This document shows positions 11,937 to 15,462 of a stretch of 15,462 bases of DNA, piece after piece. Within the stretch, counting starts at the first letter, position 1. Every line of letters begins with the position of its first letter. The stretch lies in the NCBI GenBank assembly GCA_030704765.1, contig JAUYDD010000230.1, positions 1-15,462 of the forward strand, read 5' to 3'. The position numbers and the translations under genes are program-made. The notes beneath the pieces are model-generated. The model saw nothing but the letters and a program-made list of their open reading frames with translations, did no database searches and was not told the DNA's origin. Source of the DNA: Nanobdellota archaeon (GTDB taxonomy: Archaea > Nanobdellota > Nanobdellia > Pacearchaeales > GW2011-AR1).

Positions 11937-11937
11937 T

Positions 11938-12486
11938 ATGATAGACAAGAAAAGAATTGAAGAATCAAAGAGTAATTTTAGCATCTATCTAAAGGATGGT
12001 TTATTAAAAAAAGAGTTTAATGATATTTCTATGAATGCATATGCAAAAAATTCTGATTTATCATTAAAGTTAGCTGATAAACTCATAAATGACAAGGACT
12101 TAAGGCCTTATCTATGGGTTGTTGTTACTTCTTATTATTCTATGTTCTATATTGCAAATGCAGTTATACTAAAACTCGGATACAAGACCTCTTATAAAAT
12201 AGTCCACAAAGTAACTAGTGATGCTTTGATTGTTTTGGTTTTAGATAAATTAAAAAAAGAATTATTAGAGGAATACGAGCAAATAAGAGATGATGCTTTA
12301 GAAATAGCTTCAGCAAGAGCAGAAGAGATTATAAAAAATTATGAAAATGAACTTGATAAGAGGTCGAGGTTTCAATATAATATGAGTGAAGAGGCAAAAG
12401 AAAACAAGGCAAGAACTTCATTAAATAGGGCTAAAGAATTCGTGTTTGAAATGAAAAAGATATTGGAGAATAAAAATGAACAATAA
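11938..12486 (+). CDS. HEPN-domain toxin of the HEPN/MNT pair
   Basis: A 182-residue all-helical HEPN protein with the core VVVTSYYSMFYIANAVILKLGYKTSYKIVH (residues 61-90) and a long C-terminal helical part (KRSRFQYNMSEEAKENKARTSLNRAKEFV). The canonical R-x4-6-H RNase motif is not obvious; His90 is the best candidate. A strong AGGAGG (11921-11926) precedes the ATG by 11 nt. The gene's last 11 bp overlap the next gene's start. Expected role: RNA cleavage restrained by the MNT partner. Toxicity is inferred from the pairing. Confidence 0.8.
   Translation: MIDKKRIEESKSNFSIYLKDGLLKKEFNDISMNAYAKNSDLSLKLADKLINDKDLRPYLWVVVTSYYSMFYIANAVILKLGYKTSYKIVHKVTSDALIVLVLDKLKKELLEEYEQIRDDALEIASARAEEIIKNYENELDKRSRFQYNMSEEAKENKARTSLNRAKEFVFEMKKILENKNEQ
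12465..12480 (+). repeat. 16-bp direct repeat, right copy, at the 12476 start codon
   Basis: Second copy of GGAGAATAAAAATGAA. It provides the Shine-Dalgarno-like GGAG, 7 nt before the ATG at 12476, for the membrane protein gene. If the island is an insertion, this copy marks its right junction and the giant gene and this gene were once adjacent. Confidence 0.8.
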
Positions 12487-12964
12487 AGCAATATCCAAAT
12501 TCAGCAAGATAATGATAATAGCCCAGGCTCTTTTGGTATTTTCTGTATTGGGAATATTGTATTTTTATGTTCCAAGAGTATCTGGCAGCATAAATGGAGA
12601 AACATCAGACTTGAAAGTCATAAATGGAAATGCAATATTAATTGATGACAATCCTGAATTTGAATCTCCAATGAAAATAGATACTGATAAATTCAATATG
12701 TCTGATATAGAATTTAGCCCAGGCATTTATTATGTGAAACCAGTTGGACTTATTGAAGGAACTGTAAAAAAATATGAAATAAAATCCAAAGCAGGCTTAG
12801 AGATTGATTTAAATAAATCTGTAATAAAAAATGTTGGAAATGTTGCATTAAACATAAGTTTCGAAGGAGACAATGGCACAGAAGGCCTTACTATACTTGA
12901 TGTGAAAGTAGAATATGGAATAAATGAAAGTGAAGTAAATATATACAAAGGAGAGATGAAATGA
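12476..12964 (+). CDS. Small membrane-anchored extracellular protein, unknown family
   Basis: 162 residues: a short cytoplasmic N-terminus, one membrane helix (about 11-32, IMIIAQALLVFSVLGILYFY), then a beta-rich outer domain with several Asn-x-Ser/Thr sites (for example NMS, NKS, NIS, NES). GGAG lies 7 nt before the ATG. The stop overlaps the next start (ATGA), so the two genes are coupled. I do not recognise the family. Its position between the giant surface gene and an exported Ig-like protein suggests a role in the same envelope assembly. It may once have followed the giant gene directly. Confidence 0.8.
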   Translation: MNNKAISKFSKIMIIAQALLVFSVLGILYFYVPRVSGSINGETSDLKVINGNAILIDDNPEFESPMKIDTDKFNMSDIEFSPGIYYVKPVGLIEGTVKKYEIKSKAGLEIDLNKSVIKNVGNVALNISFEGDNGTEGLTILDVKVEYGINESEVNIYKGEMK

Positions 12965-14223
12965 AAAATCCATTCTATCAAAAAAATAAAATAAAACCTA
13001 GATTAAATAAGAGTTTATTGCTATTATTTTTATTGATACTATTTTTTAACCTAATCTTGATTCAAAATGCATATGCAATTGGAATAACGCCTGCAAGAAA
13101 TACTATGTATTTCTCCCCTAATTTAGAGGAAATGGCTGTTGATGCCTCTTTTACTGTTGTTAATTCTGAGCATAAAGACATGAATATAGGCTTTACAGTC
13201 CAAGGTGAATTAAAAGATTATATAATTTTTGAAAAAAATACAGCTAGCTTTAAATCTAATGAAGGCCAAAAAAGCTTTATCTATAAAGTCAATATATCCA
13301 AGTATGATGCTCTATCACCAGGACTTCATAAAGGAGAGATAGCAGCAATTGAACTTCCAAAGGATATTAATGATTCTGGAATGATTGTTAAAGCAACTGT
13401 ATCAGTAGTCACCCAAGTTTATGTCCATGTTTCATATCCAGGAAAATATATAGAAGCAAACATGGATATTATACCTAAAGAAGATGGCATAGTGTATATT
13501 TATTTGCCTGTGGTTTCCAGGGGAAATGAGACTATAAATAAATTAAAAGCAAATATTGATATATTTGATGAAAATGGAAATAAAAATAAAAGCTTAAAAA
13601 CTGATGAAACAAGCTTGAAACCTTCTGAGAAAAAAGAATTATCAGCAATCTGGGAATATCCAAAAGAAGGAAAATATAAAGCAGTAGCTGAAATAGATTA
13701 TGATGGTGTTAAGAAAAAAATAGAAAAAGAGTTTTTTATAGGAGAAGACTTAAAAGTTTTAAGCGTGAGTGTTAATGATTTCAAACTTGGGCAGATTGCT
13801 AAAATAAAGATTTTAGTAGAGAATAAACAAGAATATGATATAAATAACAGTTATGCTAATCTTAAGGTCTATGATTCTAATTATAAAACAATTGAAAACT
13901 TAAAGTCTGAAGTGTATAGCATACCATCATCAACAACAAGAGAGATGTATATATATTGGGACACTGAAAAAACCAAAGAAGGAAGATATGATTCTGACCT
14001 TAAAATAGATTATGAGAAGAAGTTCATAACTAAAAAATTCAAGATAGACATATCTCAAAATTCTATGAAACTTTCAAGTGTAGGTTTTGCAATTGCTGAA
14101 GAAAGTCCTGAAAGCAAGATGAGCCTTTTCACTTTGATAATGATAATTGCTGCAATATTCGGATTATTGAATCTTTCATGGTTTATCTGGTGGATTAGGT
14201 CAAAAAAGAAGAGAGCAAGATAA
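12961..14223 (+). CDS. Secreted Ig-like protein with C-terminal membrane anchor, DUF916-like layout
   Basis: 420 residues. The N-terminal signal peptide has a hydrophobic core (18-35) and a likely cleavage site after Ala-Tyr-Ala39. The mature part begins IGITPARNTMYFSPNLEEMAVDASFTVVN, resembling the first Ig-like domain of DUF916/pilus-chaperone-like proteins. Further Ig-like domains lie at about 140-270 and 270-370. A C-terminal membrane helix (about 388-411) precedes the basic tail RSKKKRAR, so the protein sits outside and is anchored. AGGAG is 7 nt before the ATG. By analogy to bacterial DUF916 proteins that bind WxL surface proteins, it may hold or assemble the neighbouring surface proteins; this is a layout analogy only. 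Confidence 0.75.
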   Translation: MKNPFYQKNKIKPRLNKSLLLLFLLILFFNLILIQNAYAIGITPARNTMYFSPNLEEMAVDASFTVVNSEHKDMNIGFTVQGELKDYIIFEKNTASFKSNEGQKSFIYKVNISKYDALSPGLHKGEIAAIELPKDINDSGMIVKATVSVVTQVYVHVSYPGKYIEANMDIIPKEDGIVYIYLPVVSRGNETINKLKANIDIFDENGNKNKSLKTDETSLKPSEKKELSAIWEYPKEGKYKAVAEIDYDGVKKKIEKEFFIGEDLKVLSVSVNDFKLGQIAKIKILVENKQEYDINNSYANLKVYDSNYKTIENLKSEVYSIPSSTTREMYIYWDTEKTKEGRYDSDLKIDYEKKFITKKFKIDISQNSMKLSSVGFAIAEESPESKMSLFTLIMIIAAIFGLLNLSWFIWWIRSKKKRAR

Positions 14224-14258
14224 TGATTTAATTGTTTAAACAGTTAACTACAGTAATG

Positions 14259-14267
14259 TTTATAAGC
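14259..14267 (+). promoter_or_regulatory. TATA box for the 14288-15129 gene pair
   Basis: TTTATAAGC lies about 21-29 bp before the ATG at 14288, predicting a leaderless transcript. A 10-bp palindrome TGTTTAAACA (14233-14242) lies upstream and could be an operator, though it is short enough to be chance. Confidence 0.6.
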
Positions 14268-14287
14268 TATAATCATTTTAAAATAAT

Positions 14288-14488
14288 ATGCTTACAAAAA
14301 AGATGGTGTTAGTGCTTGTAATAATAGCTTTGGCATTAGCAATAGTTTCTATTTCATTAAATAGCATATCTTCTGAAGAAAAGGTGTCAACAACAGCTCC
14401 TTCTGGAAATTTAAAAACATCTGAAATTGGGCAGGTCGGAGTTATTGTGAGCCCTCCTTTAGTTGAAGATAAGGCTGCTGCTGGATAA
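14288..14488 (+). CDS. Small single-pass membrane protein, unknown
   Basis: 66 residues: a basic N-terminus (MLTKK), one membrane helix (about 6-24), then a short low-complexity outer tail ending VVEDKAAAG-like (exact end LVEDKAAAG). There is no ribosome binding site, which fits leaderless translation from the promoter at 14259. The next gene follows 2 bp after the stop. The tail is too short for a domain call. It could be a small pilin-like or accessory protein of the surface cluster. Confidence 0.65.
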   Translation: MLTKKMVLVLVIIALALAIVSISLNSISSEEKVSTTAPSGNLKTSEIGQVGVIVSPPLVEDKAAAG

Positions 14489-14490
14489 AT

Positions 14491-15129
14491 ATGGCAAAAA
14501 CAAAAAAAGTGAAAAAAAATAATGAAGCTAAAGGCATATGGAAGATAATAGGTTATCTTTCTATAGCTGTCATTGTAATTTCTTTAATCACACTTGGAAT
14601 GAAGCTCACAGGCTATGCTTCAACAGACACAGGTGAAATCAACCTGACTGTAGAAACTTCCACTAATATTAATTTTTCTGATGCTTTGATAAATTTTGGT
14701 TCTGGACAGGTAAATTTAGGACAAGTAAATGCTACACTAGAAAGCAATGGCACTTGTACTAATGGAAACTGGACATGGGCAGCTTCTGATAATCTTTCTC
14801 TTGAAAATATTGGAAATGTGAATGTCTCTATTGATTTGAAAGCTGGAAAGACTGCTGCAGTTTTTTTAGGAGGCTCTAGCCCCCTATATCAATATAAAAT
14901 ATTAAACAAAGAGACAACTAGCTGTACAAATTGGTCAGGTGTTTTAATGGACACTTGGTATGCAGTTAATACAACAAGTGCTGGGACTGAAGGCACAAGA
15001 ATATGCAGTCCATTGAAGTTTAATAGCTCAGCAAACAGCATATATATTGATGTGAGATTAATGATTCCTTCTGACTCTAAGACAGGAGTATTGACTGATG
15101 CATTGACTGCAACAGCTACTGCTATGTGA
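14491..15129 (+). CDS. Membrane-anchored beta-rich surface protein
   Basis: 212 residues: a Lys-rich N-terminus (AKTKKVKKNN), one membrane helix (about 17-38) ending TGYAS, then a secreted beta domain starting GEINLTVETSTNINFSDALINFGSG. The NFGS strand, the LxNIGNxxxxI segment and the C-terminal PSDSKTGVLTDALTATA pattern resemble the last domain of the giant protein (LNFGSMTVNENKN, INNIGNCYANISM, PGNKSGNINFIAS). I infer a shared domain family and probably a shared assembly route. It is co-transcribed with the 66-residue gene 2 bp upstream. Confidence 0.75.
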   Translation: MAKTKKVKKNNEAKGIWKIIGYLSIAVIVISLITLGMKLTGYASTDTGEINLTVETSTNINFSDALINFGSGQVNLGQVNATLESNGTCTNGNWTWAASDNLSLENIGNVNVSIDLKAGKTAAVFLGGSSPLYQYKILNKETTSCTNWSGVLMDTWYAVNTTSAGTEGTRICSPLKFNSSANSIYIDVRLMIPSDSKTGVLTDALTATATAM

Positions 15130-15462
15130 TTTGCTTAAGTGTTCTATAGAGTTTTGCTATAGAGAAGTTTGAATAATTAATATTCTGAAATTTACAACCT
15201 CTAAAAATTGTAAATTTCAGCGTTTCAAACTTCTTATTAGAGAATTTTGGTAATGTCAGAAATTAAACCACATCTTTTAAGATGTGGATGTTAGTTTGTT
15301 TTAATTTCTGAGCATCCTAAAAACAAGGGCCAATCAAACCACACTCGCCAGCAGGCGATTTTTTGCCGTGGCAAAAAACCTTTAGGATGTGGTGGCCCAT
15401 TGTTTTTTTGATTTTGCAAAATTCTCTATAAAAATCCATATGGATTAAAGAGATTCATAATA
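15130..15462. repeat. Non-coding stretch of nested inverted repeats
   Basis: No gene is seen. It is full of paired segments. TATAGAG-TTTTGC (15145-15157) faces GCAAAATTCTCTATA (15416-15430), with a second outer match AGAGAATTTTG (15239-15249). Inside are: AGAAGTTTGAA/TTCAAACTTCT (15163-15173, 15224-15234) enclosing CTGAAATTTACAA/TTGTAAATTTCAG (15185-15197, 15208-15220); CAGAAATTAAA/TTTAATTTCTG (15257-15267, 15300-15310) enclosing CCACATCTT/AAGATGTGG (15268-15276, 15279-15287); CATCCTAAA/TTTAGGATG (15313-15321, 15381-15389); TCGCC/GGCGA (15345-15358); TTTTTTGCC/GGCAAAAAA (15359-15378); and a 14-bp palindrome at 15433-15446. It could be a MITE-like element, a structured RNA or a complex 3' end. 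Confidence 0.75.

Noticed and set aside
12730..12981. Minus-strand frame of 83 codons
   Set aside because: Complement of the 162-residue membrane protein gene; no promoter or recognisable domain.
15130..15462. CRISPR array or origin of replication
   Set aside because: The repeats are inverted and mostly unique stems, not regularly spaced identical direct repeats with spacers; no origin-binding boxes or Cdc6/Orc gene nearby.

Overview
The window looks like a piece of an AT-rich archaeal genome, most likely a DPANN lineage (Woesearchaeota/Pacearchaeota-like). The reasons are the giant Asn-rich surface protein built of LamG, DUF2341 and Ig-like modules with dense N-x-S/T sequons, archaeal BRE/TATA promoters about 25 bp in front of start codons (leaderless style), archaeal VapBC/RelBE/HEPN-MNT toxin-antitoxin (TA) types, and a class II tRNA with no encoded CCA. 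Taxonomy is inference; no rRNA or core marker gene is present.

Layout. (1) Positions 2-10150, + strand: one continuous open frame, cut off at its 5' end by the window edge, coding a surface protein of at least 3382 residues. It has three near-copy LamG modules. The first is uninterrupted. The second and third are each split at the same point (after Leu-Gly-Glu) by an in-frame intein-like Hint element of about 600 codons (2957-4774 and 6830-8614), each starting with Cys and ending Gly-Asn before Ser. (2) Inside these elements, where an ordinary intein carries a homing endonuclease, complete TA operons lie on the opposite strand: a PIN/VapC-type pair in intein 1, and a DUF433/DUF5615 pair plus a RelE-type pair in intein 2. 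Each has its own antisense promoter, yet the + frame stays open through all of them. Intein 1 also carries an embedded class II tRNA gene (anticodon CAA). (3) Positions 10158-12480: a TA island between the giant gene and its downstream surface genes, bounded by a 16-bp exact direct repeat. It holds a second RelE-type pair and a second DUF433 pair whose toxin has lost its middle, both antisense to another long + frame (10153-11313), then a HEPN/MNT pair on the + strand with a palindromic operator. (4) Positions 12476-15129: a + strand cluster of small membrane-anchored or secreted beta-rich proteins, probably the natural partners of the giant surface protein. (5) Positions 15130-15462: non-coding, packed with nested inverted repeats.

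How it fits together. The giant protein is expected to be exported and displayed, with its LamG modules restored by protein splicing if the Hint elements are active. The antisense TA cassettes would act as addiction genes that protect the intein or the surface locus from loss, a role different from homing. Transcription of the giant gene would produce RNA antisense to every nested TA mRNA. The TA genes that lie codon-on-codon with the + frame contain no TTA, CTA or TCA codons at all, which is what is needed to keep that frame open. This is direct evidence that both strands have been kept readable.
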